From Brachybacterium equifaecis (GTDB taxonomy: Bacteria; Actinomycetota; Actinomycetes; Actinomycetales; Dermabacteraceae), in NCBI RefSeq assembly GCF_023509525.1, contig NZ_JAKNCJ010000002.1, positions 434,001 through 498,000 on the forward strand: a stretch of 64,000 bases of DNA, written 5' to 3'. Under the pieces are notes generated by a model that was given only the letters and a program-made list of their open reading frames with translations, ran no database searches and had not been told where the DNA came from. The stretch's first letter is position 1; each line of letters begins with the position of its first letter. This document shows positions 26,372-36,776 of the stretch, piece by piece. The position numbers and the translations under genes are program-made.

Positions 26372-27688
26372 TCAGGCGTTCGGGATGAAGATCTCCACGC
26401 GGCGGTTGAGCTGGCGCCCCGCGGGGTTGTCCGTGCCGTCCGGGTTCTCGTTCGGCGCGACGGGCTCGCTCTCGCCCTTCCCGACCGCCTCCAGGGGCGT
26501 CGTGACGCCCGCCGCCATGAGGGCGGAGACGACCGCCGCGGCGCGGCGCTCGGAGAGGTCCTGGTTGAACTCGTCGGAGCTGATGGAGTCCGTGTGCCCG
26601 GTGACGATCGCGCGCGGCGCCTGCAGCTGTCCGAGGGCGGTCGCGAGCGCCGCGAGGGTGTCCTGCGAGGCGGGCCGCAGCTCAGCGGAGCCGAAGTCGA
26701 ACAGCACGGAGTCCTCGAGCGTCACCATCACTCCGCAGGAGGTCTGCGGGGCGAGCGCGGCCATGGCGGGGAAGGTGCCGACGGGCGGGGTCGCCGGGAG
26801 CGGAGCGGCCTGGATCGTGACCCCGTCGACGAGAGCCGTCCCGTCGCCGTAGTTCTGGATCGACACGGTGCCATCGGCGTAGCTGCCGGAGCCGTCCCCG
26901 TAGTTCACAATCGAGACGCCCCCGGAGGTGTAGGTCGCGGAGCCGTCGCCGTGGTTGACGATCGCGGTCCCGCCCTTGGTCCAGGTGCCGCTGCCGTCTC
27001 CGTGGAGCACCACCGAGAGGGTGCCGTCGCTGTAGGTGCCGGATCCGTCGCCGTAGGTGGTGATCTGGACGCCGTTGCCGGTGTAGGTGCCCGAGCCGTC
27101 CCCGTGGTCCACGACCGCGACCCCGTCGCGCACGATCGTCCCCGAGCCGTCGCCGTAGTTCACCACCGCGCCATCATCGTTGCTGGTGACAGCGCTGCCA
27201 TCGCCGTAGAGGATGGTCGAGCCGCCGCCTGCGCGCACCACCCCGGAGGCATCGCAGGAGGCGGGCGCGACCGTGATCCCCTCGATGGGCGGGAGCTCGG
27301 CGGCGATGTCGACGACCGCCGCGGAGTTCCGCGAGTTCATGAGGGAGACGTCGGGAAGGGTGAACAGCGGCACGGGCGGGATCTCCCCGGGAGCGAATCC
27401 GGCGACGGCAGGCGCGGCGGGCTCCGCCGGCGCGCTGCCGCCCCCGTCCGAGGGTGTGCCGCTCGCGGCCGGAGCGGAGGCCGGAGCGCTCGAGCCGGAC
27501 GGGGCGGGATCGGCGGTGCCGCTGCCCGTGCCGCAGCCTCCGAGCAGGCCCGCGCACATCAGCAGCGCCGCCGCCCGCAGCGCGGGGCGCGCGAGGATCT
27601 CCGCCGGCTCGTCGAGTACGGGGAGCGGGAGTGCCGGACGAGGGGCCGAGGCGCGCATCATGCAGTCAGGATGGGGCATCCCGGTCAT
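26372..27688 (-). CDS. OmpA-family lipoprotein with glycine-rich beta repeats
   Basis: 438 residues from the ATG at 27688; two adjacent ATGs at 27661/27658 are alternatives. A hydrophobic stretch ends in the lipobox LLGGC (Cys52), followed by a Ser/Ala/Pro linker. The middle holds eight repeats of about 17-18 residues built on YGDGSGT (NYGDGSGT, DHGDGSGT, HGDGSGTW and so on), likely a beta-helix or beta-sheet stack. The C-terminus is an OmpA-like peptidoglycan-binding domain (DFGSAELRPASQDTLAALA, VTGHTDSISSDEFNQDLSERRAAAVVS, NRRVEIFI). It should tether the membrane lipoprotein to peptidoglycan. Confidence 0.87.
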   Translation of the reverse strand: MTGMPHPDCMMRASAPRPALPLPVLDEPAEILARPALRAAALLMCAGLLGGCGTGSGTADPAPSGSSAPASAPAASGTPSDGGGSAPAEPAAPAVAGFAPGEIPPVPLFTLPDVSLMNSRNSAAVVDIAAELPPIEGITVAPASCDASGVVRAGGGSTILYGDGSAVTSNDDGAVVNYGDGSGTIVRDGVAVVDHGDGSGTYTGNGVQITTYGDGSGTYSDGTLSVVLHGDGSGTWTKGGTAIVNHGDGSATYTSGGVSIVNYGDGSGSYADGTVSIQNYGDGTALVDGVTIQAAPLPATPPVGTFPAMAALAPQTSCGVMVTLEDSVLFDFGSAELRPASQDTLAALATALGQLQAPRAIVTGHTDSISSDEFNQDLSERRAAAVVSALMAAGVTTPLEAVGKGESEPVAPNENPDGTDNPAGRQLNRRVEIFIPNA

Positions 27689-27805
27689 CCCGGACAGGGC
27701 TGCGCCGCGGATTCACCGACTGTTCACGCGTGCGCCCCGCCCGCGGTGCCGCTCCCGTCCGACCGACCCGCCCCGATCGTCGGCACCTCCCGCTAGGGTC
27801 GAGGA

Positions 27806-29896
27806 ATGACCCCCTCACCTGACGTCACCGCAGACGACACCGCCGCCCTCGCCGACCTCCGCGCGCAGGCAGGCCCCCTGGCCGAGCCCTCTGACCTCCC
27901 CTACGGGCTGCCCGACTTCGGGGCGATCCGCACCGAGCACTTCCTCCCCGCCCTGCGCGCCGGGATCGCGGAGCACCGGGCCGCGCTCGCTGCGATCAGC
28001 GCCGAGACCGCGCCGCCGACGTTCGAGAACGTCCTCGCGCCGCTCGAGCTCCCCTCGCCTCTTCTCGAGCGCGCCGCTGCCGTCTTCTTCCATCTCGTCG
28101 CGGCCGACGGCACCGAGGAGCTGCACGCGATCGAGTCGGAGATCATGCCGGAGCTGACGGCGCTGGAGGATGCGACTTGGCTCGACCCGCAGCTGTTCGC
28201 GCGCGTGGACGCTCTCGCCCAGCGGGCCGATGCCCTGGATCTCGACGAGGAGCAGCGCCAGATCCTCGAGCGCACCCACCTGCGCTTCACCCTGCGCGGC
28301 GCCCTCCTGGATCCTGCGCAGCGCGAGCGGCTCTCGGCCCTGAACGGGGAGATCTCCCGCCTGCAGACCGAGTTCTCGCAGACGGTCACCGCCGACATGA
28401 AGGCCGCGGCCGTGCACGTCGGCCCGGGCGAGGGCGAGCGGCTGAAGGGGCTCGACGCCGCCCAGCTCTCGGCCGCGCGCACCGCTGCCGAGGACGCCGG
28501 CCTCGAGGGCTGGCTGATCGCCCTGATCCTGCCCACGATCCAGCCGCTGCTGAGCGTGCTCGAGGACCGCGGGCTGCGCGAGCGGCTCTGGCGCGCCTCC
28601 CACGAGCGCGGGGAGGGCACCTGGGATCTGGCCGCACGGATCGCGCAGCTCCGCGCGGAGAAGGCGCAGCTGCTCGGCTTCGCCGACTTCGCCTCGCTCG
28701 CTGTCGCCGACCGCACCGCCCGCACTCCGGAGGCCGTCGAGGAGCTGTTCGCGCAGGCGGCCGCGCCCGCCATGCGCAACGTCGAGCGCGAGGCCCAGCG
28801 CATCGCCGCCGTCGCCGCGAAGGACGGCATCACGGACCTCGCCCCGTGGGACTGGCCGTTCTACGCCGAGCGCGTGCAGTCCGAGGACTTCGCGGTGGAC
28901 CAGTCGGCCCTGCAGCCGTACTTCGTGCTCGATCGCGTGCTCGAGGACGGCGTGTTCCGCGCTGCCGGCGCGCTCTACGGGCTGCGCTTCACCGAGCGCA
29001 CGGACCTCGTGCCCCCGCACCCGCTCGCGCGGATCTGGGAGGTGAGCGACGAGCATGGCGAAGGCGTCGGCCTGTTCATCGGCGACTACTTCACGCGCGA
29101 CACCAAGCGCGGCGGGGCCTGGATGAACACCCTGGTCGACCAGTCCCGGCGCGAGGGCACGCGCCCCGTCGTCATGAACACCATGAACGTCTCCCGCCCC
29201 GCCCCTGGGGAGCCCGCCTTCGTCAGCCTCGACGAGGTGACCACGATGTTCCACGAGTTCGGCCACGCGCTGCATGCCCTGCTGAGCGACGTCGAGCACG
29301 TCTCCGTCTCGGGCACGAGCGTCCCGCGGGACGTCGTCGAGTTCCCCAGCCAGGTCAACGAGATGTGGGCGCTGCGCCCCGGGTTCGTGGATGTCTACGC
29401 GCGCCATGTGACGACCGGCGAGCCGGTTCCCGCGGAGCTGCTGGAGAAGGTCCGCGCAGCCGCCCTGTGGAACGAGGGGTTCCGCACGGCCGAGTACCTG
29501 GCCGCGGCCGTGCTCGACTGGCGCTGGCACCGCCTCGGCGCCGGCAGCGCGGTCGAGGATCCGCACGCCTTCGAGGAGCAGCAGCTGGAGGACGCCGGTC
29601 TCGCCCACCCCCTGGTCGCCCCGCGCTACCGCACCGGCTACTTCCAGCACACGTTCGCCGGCGGCTACGAGGCGGGCTACTACTCCTACCTCTGGGCGGA
29701 GGTCTTCGACGCGGACTCCGTGGCCTGGTTCGAGGAGCAGCTCGGCGCGGGCCGCCCGCTGCGCGAGGTCGGCCAGGAGTTCCGCGACGGCGTGCTCGGC
29801 ATCGGCGGCTCGCGGGACCTGCTCAAGGCGTACCGCGCCTTCCGCGGCCAGGAGCGCGACGTGCGCTGGCTGCTCGAGCGGCGCGGCCTGCTCTGA
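27806..29896 (+). CDS. M3 family metallopeptidase (peptidyl-dipeptidase Dcp/oligopeptidase A-like)
   Basis: 696 residues, cytoplasmic zinc peptidase that trims oligopeptides. The zinc site HEFGH is at about residues 483-487 (TMFHEFGHALHALLSDV), with the third ligand Glu expected in the SQVNEMW segment. The family's late motif GGYEAGYYSYLWAEVFD and the start-proximal helical domain (FENVLAPLE) are present, so the protein is full length. It starts at an ATG directly after GAGGA. Monocistronic or leading the next small gene. Confidence 0.93.
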   Translation: MTPSPDVTADDTAALADLRAQAGPLAEPSDLPYGLPDFGAIRTEHFLPALRAGIAEHRAALAAISAETAPPTFENVLAPLELPSPLLERAAAVFFHLVAADGTEELHAIESEIMPELTALEDATWLDPQLFARVDALAQRADALDLDEEQRQILERTHLRFTLRGALLDPAQRERLSALNGEISRLQTEFSQTVTADMKAAAVHVGPGEGERLKGLDAAQLSAARTAAEDAGLEGWLIALILPTIQPLLSVLEDRGLRERLWRASHERGEGTWDLAARIAQLRAEKAQLLGFADFASLAVADRTARTPEAVEELFAQAAAPAMRNVEREAQRIAAVAAKDGITDLAPWDWPFYAERVQSEDFAVDQSALQPYFVLDRVLEDGVFRAAGALYGLRFTERTDLVPPHPLARIWEVSDEHGEGVGLFIGDYFTRDTKRGGAWMNTLVDQSRREGTRPVVMNTMNVSRPAPGEPAFVSLDEVTTMFHEFGHALHALLSDVEHVSVSGTSVPRDVVEFPSQVNEMWALRPGFVDVYARHVTTGEPVPAELLEKVRAAALWNEGFRTAEYLAAAVLDWRWHRLGAGSAVEDPHAFEEQQLEDAGLAHPLVAPRYRTGYFQHTFAGGYEAGYYSYLWAEVFDADSVAWFEEQLGAGRPLREVGQEFRDGVLGIGGSRDLLKAYRAFRGQERDVRWLLERRGLL

Positions 29897-30010
29897 GCCG
29901 CACTCGGGCGGGAGCGCCGCGTCACAGCGACCTCTGGCATGCTCATGCCCGAACCGTCGGCATCCGCCCGAACAGCACCGGCCCGCCCGCCGTCACACCA
30001 GGAGCGCCCC

Positions 30011-30682
30011 ATGACCGCGTCGAACTCCGCACCCGTCGATGAGCCCGCGCTCTACTCGACCTACGAGCTGGATTTCATGCTCTCCCTGCGGGAGAACGAC
30101 GGCAGCCGCGCCTCGCGCGAGCAGATCGGGATCCTCGGCGTGCCCGAGGAGGCCGAGGAGTTCGTGCGGGAGGCCGTGATGGCGGGCCTGCGCGCACGCG
30201 GCCGCATCCACCACGACGGCAGCGAGTGGGTGCTCGGCGAAGAGGCCCAGGTCATCGCCACGGTGCTCAGCGCGGCCGACCGCTGGCTCGGCATCGCCCT
30301 CGCGCAGGGCGATGCCATGCGCGGCGCGTTCGTCGTGAAGGCGAACGAAGCCGTCCTCATGCTCACGCAGGACGAGCTCGAGTCCTTCCGCATCGTCTCC
30401 CTCGGCGCCCCGGGGACCGTCGGCCGGAACGTCGCCGACATCGCCGCGGCGTTCCTCGGCCAGGGGCCCGGGCGCACCGTCTCCCTGCGCTGCACCGACG
30501 CCCGCGACCTCGCCACTGCGGTGCCGATGATGCTCCACGTCGAGGACGACGGCTCCTGGCACGTCGGCCACCTGCCGATGACCGAGGAGGGCACCCTGAG
30601 CGTCTCGCCGACGAAGCCCCAGGACCTGCAGGCCCTGATCGAGGGCCTCTGGAACGACGGGGTCAGCGCAGCTCGCCGCTGA
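30011..30682 (+). CDS. Conserved protein of unknown function
   Basis: 223 residues from the ATG at 30011, preceded by AGGAGC. No membrane segments or signal peptide. It is acidic, with an alternating alpha/beta pattern: LYSTYELDFMLSLREND, VREAVMAGLRARGRI, VLSAADRWLGIALAQG, LMLTQDELESFRIVSLG and VPMMLHVEDDGSWHVGHLP. The layout is vaguely like EspG-type chaperones of type VII secretion, but no such system is nearby and the resemblance is weak. Its last 20 bases overlap the 3' end of the convergent DUF4126 gene. Confidence 0.7.
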   Translation: MTASNSAPVDEPALYSTYELDFMLSLRENDGSRASREQIGILGVPEEAEEFVREAVMAGLRARGRIHHDGSEWVLGEEAQVIATVLSAADRWLGIALAQGDAMRGAFVVKANEAVLMLTQDELESFRIVSLGAPGTVGRNVADIAAAFLGQGPGRTVSLRCTDARDLATAVPMMLHVEDDGSWHVGHLPMTEEGTLSVSPTKPQDLQALIEGLWNDGVSAARR

Positions 30683-31274
30683 TCACCGCGTGCGAGCCGT
30701 CTCCCCCGCGGGCGGCCCTGCGGGCGCGCATCCGCCGCACCAGGCGGATCGCCCGGTAGATGAGGAAGCCGCCGATCACCAGCAGGATCAGCGCGAGCAC
30801 CCCGGCCACGGCCGGCAGCACGATCGCGAGGCCGCCGACGACGACGGCGGCGACGTCCTCGGCGCCCGAGACGATCACGTTGGAGACGGGCTCGGGCGAG
30901 ACGTTCACGACCGCGCGGGCGGCGCTCTTCGTGGCATGCGCGCCCAGCGAGGTCATCATGCCCAGCACGGCCATGACGATCGCCGTGGTGGTGTCGGTCT
31001 CTCCGCCCAGCAGATAGCCGATCGCGCCGCCCGCGAGGGGGCGCACGAACGTGTGGACCGCATCCCAGAAGGAGTCGAGGAAGGCGATCTTGTCGGCGGC
31101 GAAGTCGACGACCAGCAGGATGCCGGCGATCACGAGCACGTCGGTGCGCTGCAGCACCGTGGGGATCTGCTCGATGTCGAACAGACGCCCGCTCAGTCCC
31201 AGCAGGAACAGCATGAAGTAGGGGCGGACTCCGCTCACCCAGCCGGATCCGAGGGTCATCATCAGGGCTTCCAT
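30663..31274 (-). CDS. DUF4126 membrane protein
   Basis: 203 residues with four to five hydrophobic helices. It matches DUF4126: the N-terminal SGVRPYFMLFLLGLSGR, then DKIAFLDSFWDAVHTFVRPLAGGAIGYLLG, GGETDTTTAIVMAVLG, and a C-terminal basic tail. Function is unknown. It converges on and overlaps the preceding gene by 20 bp, and is divergent from the next one. Confidence 0.85.
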   Translation of the reverse strand: MEALMMTLGSGWVSGVRPYFMLFLLGLSGRLFDIEQIPTVLQRTDVLVIAGILLVVDFAADKIAFLDSFWDAVHTFVRPLAGGAIGYLLGGETDTTTAIVMAVLGMMTSLGAHATKSAARAVVNVSPEPVSNVIVSGAEDVAAVVVGGLAIVLPAVAGVLALILLVIGGFLIYRAIRLVRRMRARRAARGGDGSHAVISGELR

Positions 31275-31296
31275 GGCGACAGCCTAGGCTGAGACG

Positions 31297-31929
31297 ATGC
31301 CGCGCCCGTCCTCCCCGCAGTTCCGCCGCCCCGCGTCCCTCTCTCCGGCGCGGGCCGACGAGATCCCCGGCGCCCCGGATCCGCAGGAGGCGACGGCGCT
31401 GGCGCACTCGAGCGCGCGGGCCCTGCTGGACGGCGTCTACCGCGCATCCGACGAGCGCGTGGTGCAGCGCGTGCTGCGCCTGGTGGAGACCGAGGGGCTC
31501 GAGGATCTGGCGCAGCTCTGGTCCTCCGCCCCCGCCCTCACTCTGCCGGGCGCGCTGTGGCGGCTGTACCTGCTGCACACCTGGGTGCAGCGCAGCGGGG
31601 ACGAGGTCGTGCGGCGCTACCGCGAGGGCGCCGGCACCGTGCCCGGACTGCGCTACCTCGCCGGGATCGCGGATCCCCCCGACGTGGAGCAGGCGAAGGC
31701 TGCCATGGACACGATCCTGCGCGGCGCCTTCACCGGCGACCTCCCGATCGCGCTCGGCAGGGCCGGGGCGCTCGCCGTGCTCTGCGCCTACGGCACCGCC
31801 CACCTCGCCGATCGGCGAGAGGCGGCCGCCGAGCAGGCCGCGCTCACCCGGCAGGCGAGCCGGCTGCTGTCCACGGGCGAGGATCTGCTCGCCGCCGCGA
31901 GGCTGGCCGAGGACCACGCGCTGGACTGA
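31297..31929 (+). CDS. Conserved actinobacterial protein of unknown function
   Basis: 210 residues, mostly helical and soluble. The segments ARALLDGVYRASDERVVQRVL, AQLWSSAPALTLPGALWRLYLLHTWV and DTILRGAFTGDLPIALGRAGAL are recognisable from a family of Micrococcales proteins often mislabelled as RNA polymerase beta subunit. No catalytic motif is seen. The last codons and stop lie in a 19 bp tandem duplication. Confidence 0.72.
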   Translation: MPRPSSPQFRRPASLSPARADEIPGAPDPQEATALAHSSARALLDGVYRASDERVVQRVLRLVETEGLEDLAQLWSSAPALTLPGALWRLYLLHTWVQRSGDEVVRRYREGAGTVPGLRYLAGIADPPDVEQAKAAMDTILRGAFTGDLPIALGRAGALAVLCAYGTAHLADRREAAAEQAALTRQASRLLSTGEDLLAAARLAEDHALD

Positions 31930-31957
31930 GACGCCTCTGCCGGACTGAGACGCCTCT
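31923..31957. repeat. Tandem duplication covering a stop codon
   Basis: GGACTGAGACGCCTCT occurs at 31923-31938 and again at 31942-31957, a 19 bp period. The first copy contains the last Asp codon and TGA stop of the preceding gene, so the end of the gene was copied into the downstream spacer. Confidence 0.85.
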
Positions 31958-32125
31958 TTCGCACCGCGCGGCCACCTCCCGGTTCCCTGGAGTCCGCCGT
32001 GTGTTCTACCATGGTTCGCGCGTCGGGCCGCGGTTGCCCCGGGCTCCAAAAATTGCCGCTTCGAGCGGCCTTCGCGCCGTCAGGCGCACCCGGTCCGGCG
32101 CGCCCCGCAAGGAGGAGGATCCCTG

Positions 32126-32746
32126 GTGCGACTGTTCTCCCGACGGTTCGAGCAGCCGCTCCACGATCTCTTCAACGAGCACGCGCAGAACCTCCTGGGC
32201 GGCGCAGAGCTGCTCTCGCAGATCCTCGGTCAGCCCCTGCGCGACCGCGCCCGTGCGCTCCCCCGGCTGCACGACCACGCCGCCCGGTCCCTCGAGCTCA
32301 CCCACCGCATCTCCAACCGCCTGGCGGACTCCCTCATCACGCCCTTCGAGGCCGGTGCCCTGCACGATCTGGCGATGACCGTGAGCGACGCCGTCAACGC
32401 CATGGAGCGCACAGCCGAGCTGGCCTCGGCCCAGGGCGCGGGGACCGTTCCCGACGTCCTGCTCGAGGTCGCCGGCGCCATCGAGCGCTCCAGCGAGATC
32501 ATCGTGGAGGCGCTCTGGAAGCTCCAGAAGGTGAAGGAGCTCGAGAACTACTACGTGGAGATCCGCCGGCAGCGCCGCCACGCGGATCGCCTCACCCTGC
32601 GCGCCACCCTCGAGCTGTACGAGAAGGGCGGGGCGGCGGCCGATCTGATGCGCGCCCGCGACCTCATCGAGTCGATGGAGCGGATCGCAGCCCACCTGGA
32701 CCAGACGGGCCGCCTGGCGGATCTGCTGCGGGTCAAGGCCCCCTGA
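32126..32746 (+). CDS. DUF47 (PhoU-like) Pit accessory protein
   Basis: 206 residues from a GTG preceded by AGGAGG. All-helical DUF47/TIGR00153-type protein: FNEHAQNLLGGAELLSQIL, ARSLELTHRISNRLADSLITPFE, AGALHDLAMTVSDAVNAMERTAEL. These PhoU-like proteins accompany and probably gate PiT phosphate transporters, and the pit gene follows two bases after this stop. Regulation by phosphate is likely, but no clear Pho box was recognised. Confidence 0.9.
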   Translation: MRLFSRRFEQPLHDLFNEHAQNLLGGAELLSQILGQPLRDRARALPRLHDHAARSLELTHRISNRLADSLITPFEAGALHDLAMTVSDAVNAMERTAELASAQGAGTVPDVLLEVAGAIERSSEIIVEALWKLQKVKELENYYVEIRRQRRHADRLTLRATLELYEKGGAAADLMRARDLIESMERIAAHLDQTGRLADLLRVKAP

Positions 32747-32748
32747 GG

Positions 32749-33771
32749 ATGACCGCCCTGCTGCTGATCGCCACCCTCCTCGCGGTGGTGATCGCGTACG
32801 TCAACGGCCTGCACGACGCCTCCAACGCGGTCTCCACCTCCATCGCCACGCGCACGATGCGCGAATCCTCCGCGCTCGCCTACGCGGCGATCCTGAACAC
32901 CCTCGGCGCAGTGATCGGGCTGAGCATCGGCGCCTTCTCGCTCTCCTGGGCGCTGCCGCTGCTCGGGTTCGGCGCCCTGGATCCCGCCGCGCTCACCGGG
33001 AGCGCGCTGCTCGCTCCGCTGCTGATCGGCAGCGCCCTCACCGTGATCCTCTGGGATGTGGCGACCTGGGCCACCGGCACCCCCTCCTCGACCTGGCACG
33101 CGATGTACGGGGCGGCCGCGGGGGGCGCGCTCATCCTCGGCCAGCCGGTGGAATGGGGCAGGCTCCTGGGCATCCTCGCGCTCGCCCTGCTCATCGGGCC
33201 GCTCGCGGGAGCGCTCTGCGCGCATCTCCTGGCGCGCGGGGTGATCCGCCTCGCGGCCGCGGGCAGGATGGGCACGGGCGCGATGCGCTGCGTGCAGACC
33301 CTCTCCGCGGGGGCCGTCGCGACCAGCCATGGGGTCATCGACTCGCACCTGCCGATGGCGCTCATCGTGATCGCCGCCCACTACGAGGGCATCGCGATGA
33401 ACCCGGGCGGCGGGCCGATGCCGTGGGCGATCCTGCTGGTCGCCTTCGCCCTCGGTCTCGGCACGCTCGTGGGCGGGCGCCGCATCATCTCGACGCTCTC
33501 GCGGCGCCTGACGAACCTGACCACCGTCCAGGGCTTCGCAGCAGAGGCCGGCACGGCGGCGCTCATGGGCACGGTCTCGATCGGCCTGGGCGTGCCCCTG
33601 TCGAGCTCGCAGACCCTCACGTCGAGCATCGCCGGTGCCGGGCTCGCCCTGGGGCCGCGCCAGATCCGCTGGGGGGTCTACGGGCGGATTGCGACGGTCT
33701 GGATCGCGACGCCCCTCGCATGCTTCGCGATCAGCGCGATCCTCACCCTCCTGGCCTACCGCCTGCTCTGA
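32749..33771 (+). CDS. PiT-family inorganic phosphate transporter
   Basis: 340 residues, about ten membrane helices, transporting phosphate with H+ or Na+. The first PiT signature is present (YVNGLHDASNAVSTSIATR), along with PSSTWHAMYGAAAGGAL. The second, repeat-related signature is altered: relatives show SHGxNDAQKTMG, whereas this protein reads TSHGVIDSHLPMALIVIA, so the Asn of the ND pair is Ile. It is co-transcribed with the DUF47 gene just upstream. Confidence 0.88.
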   Translation: MTALLLIATLLAVVIAYVNGLHDASNAVSTSIATRTMRESSALAYAAILNTLGAVIGLSIGAFSLSWALPLLGFGALDPAALTGSALLAPLLIGSALTVILWDVATWATGTPSSTWHAMYGAAAGGALILGQPVEWGRLLGILALALLIGPLAGALCAHLLARGVIRLAAAGRMGTGAMRCVQTLSAGAVATSHGVIDSHLPMALIVIAAHYEGIAMNPGGGPMPWAILLVAFALGLGTLVGGRRIISTLSRRLTNLTTVQGFAAEAGTAALMGTVSIGLGVPLSSSQTLTSSIAGAGLALGPRQIRWGVYGRIATVWIATPLACFAISAILTLLAYRLL

Positions 33772-33844
33772 CCCAGGGCTCTCGGACGCGGCTCGGGCGC
33801 GCTGACTATCCTTGCCGGACCCGCCGACGCACACAGGAGCAGTC

Positions 33845-34708
33845 ATGCCCACCCCGGAGCACAGCCCCGCACCTCGACCGCGCCCGAGCTACGGCCTGCC
33901 CGGTCCCGTCGCCGCCCCGCCCGCAGCCGGTCCGGCCGACGGGGCACCTGCGCCGCAGGCCCCCGGCGGGGGCACCGCTTCCCACGATGCACCTGCCTCC
34001 GGCGGTCCCATCCCCGGCTCTCCGGCCCTCGGCTCCTCCGCGTTCGACTCCTCCGCAGGCGGTGCGCCCCACCAGGGCGCCGCGCCCTCCCCCCTCGGCA
34101 CCGCGGCACCTGCGGGTCCGTCCGGGGGCGGAAGCCACGCGGCCGTCGGCGGCCCGCCCCGCCGCCGCGGCCTCCTCCCGCTGATCCTCGGCCTCGCGCT
34201 CCTGCTGCTCGTGGCACCGGCGCTCGCGATCGGCGGGCTGATCTGGGGACTCACCGGCCTCGCCGACGGCCTCGGCGAGGAGACCCACGCGATCAGCGGC
34301 GGCCAGGCGCAGCTGCCGCTGGACTCGCTGGAGGCGGTCATCATCTACGTCCCCGCCGAAGACGCCGCGAACCTGGGATGCTCCGCCACCGGCGTGGCAC
34401 CGGGGTCGGTGCAGACGATGACCCGCCAGGCCGAGGTGACGCTCCCCGACGGCCGCGCCTACGTGCAGACCCTCGGCGCGACGGCCAACACCGACACCAC
34501 CCTGACCATCACCTGCACCCCGATCGACCCCTCCGGGCCCCCGGCGACCAGCGGATACGACCCGGTGTACGTCGGCCCGATCGACTCGATGAGCCTGCTG
34601 GTCCCCTTCGCGATCTGCTTCGGGCTGGCGCTGATGGCGGGACTGATCGGGCTGACGCTCGCCGTGGTCGGGACCGTGCTGCTGCTCCGCTCGCGTCGCC
34701 GCGGCTGA
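33845..34708 (+). CDS. Two-helix membrane protein with Pro/Ala-rich N-terminus, unknown function
   Basis: 287 residues from the ATG at 33845 with ACAGGAG upstream. About 100 residues of Pro/Ala/Gly-rich, probably cytoplasmic, sequence precede a basic patch (PPRRRGLLP), a membrane helix, an extracellular domain of about 110 residues with two cysteines (LGCSATG, ITCTPIDPSG) and a second helix ending in RSRRRG. The form resembles other actinobacterial envelope proteins of unknown role. Confidence 0.72.
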   Translation: MPTPEHSPAPRPRPSYGLPGPVAAPPAAGPADGAPAPQAPGGGTASHDAPASGGPIPGSPALGSSAFDSSAGGAPHQGAAPSPLGTAAPAGPSGGGSHAAVGGPPRRRGLLPLILGLALLLLVAPALAIGGLIWGLTGLADGLGEETHAISGGQAQLPLDSLEAVIIYVPAEDAANLGCSATGVAPGSVQTMTRQAEVTLPDGRAYVQTLGATANTDTTLTITCTPIDPSGPPATSGYDPVYVGPIDSMSLLVPFAICFGLALMAGLIGLTLAVVGTVLLLRSRRRG

Positions 34709-34822
34709 GCCCCCGGGCCCGCCCCGCGGGCTGCTCCGTCTCACTCGCGGGGAACCTGGCCGTGATCGGGGCCACGCTCCGTAGACTGGCGCCATCAGCC
34801 CCTACCGAGGAGATGACCACCC

Positions 34823-36475
<1,653 letters not shown>

Positions 36476-36491
36476 TCCCCGAGGGCGATCT

Positions 36492-36538
36492 GCGATCCGG
36501 CCGGTTGCGCACGCACCGCGCGCATCCGGCCGGATCGC
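36492..36538 (+). terminator. Inverted repeat downstream of pgm
   Basis: GCGATCCGGCCGG (36492-36504) pairs perfectly with CCGGCCGGATCGC (36526-36538) around a 21-base loop, 17 bases after the pgm stop. The rest of the 36476-36776 gap has no coding signal. Confidence 0.65.
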
Positions 36539-36776
36539 GCCGCCTGCGCGCTGCGGCGCGCGGTGAGGGCTGGTGCACATAGCGGTTGCGCACGCCCGGG
36601 AGGTCGCGGCACCCTGGAGGGGAAGCCCGGCTCCCGAGGCGCACATCAGCTCGCGCCAATCGACGCGAGCGGCGGTCATCGCTATCGTGGTGGCCTTCCC
36701 GCGGGCCCATCCATGCAGCAGGTCGTCGAGCGATCCACCCGGCGGCATGATCAGGCGAGAGGAGAAGGACGACTCC

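Noticed and set aside
30011-30682. EspG-type ESX chaperone
   Set aside because: Only a loose similarity of secondary-structure pattern, and no type VII secretion genes in the window.
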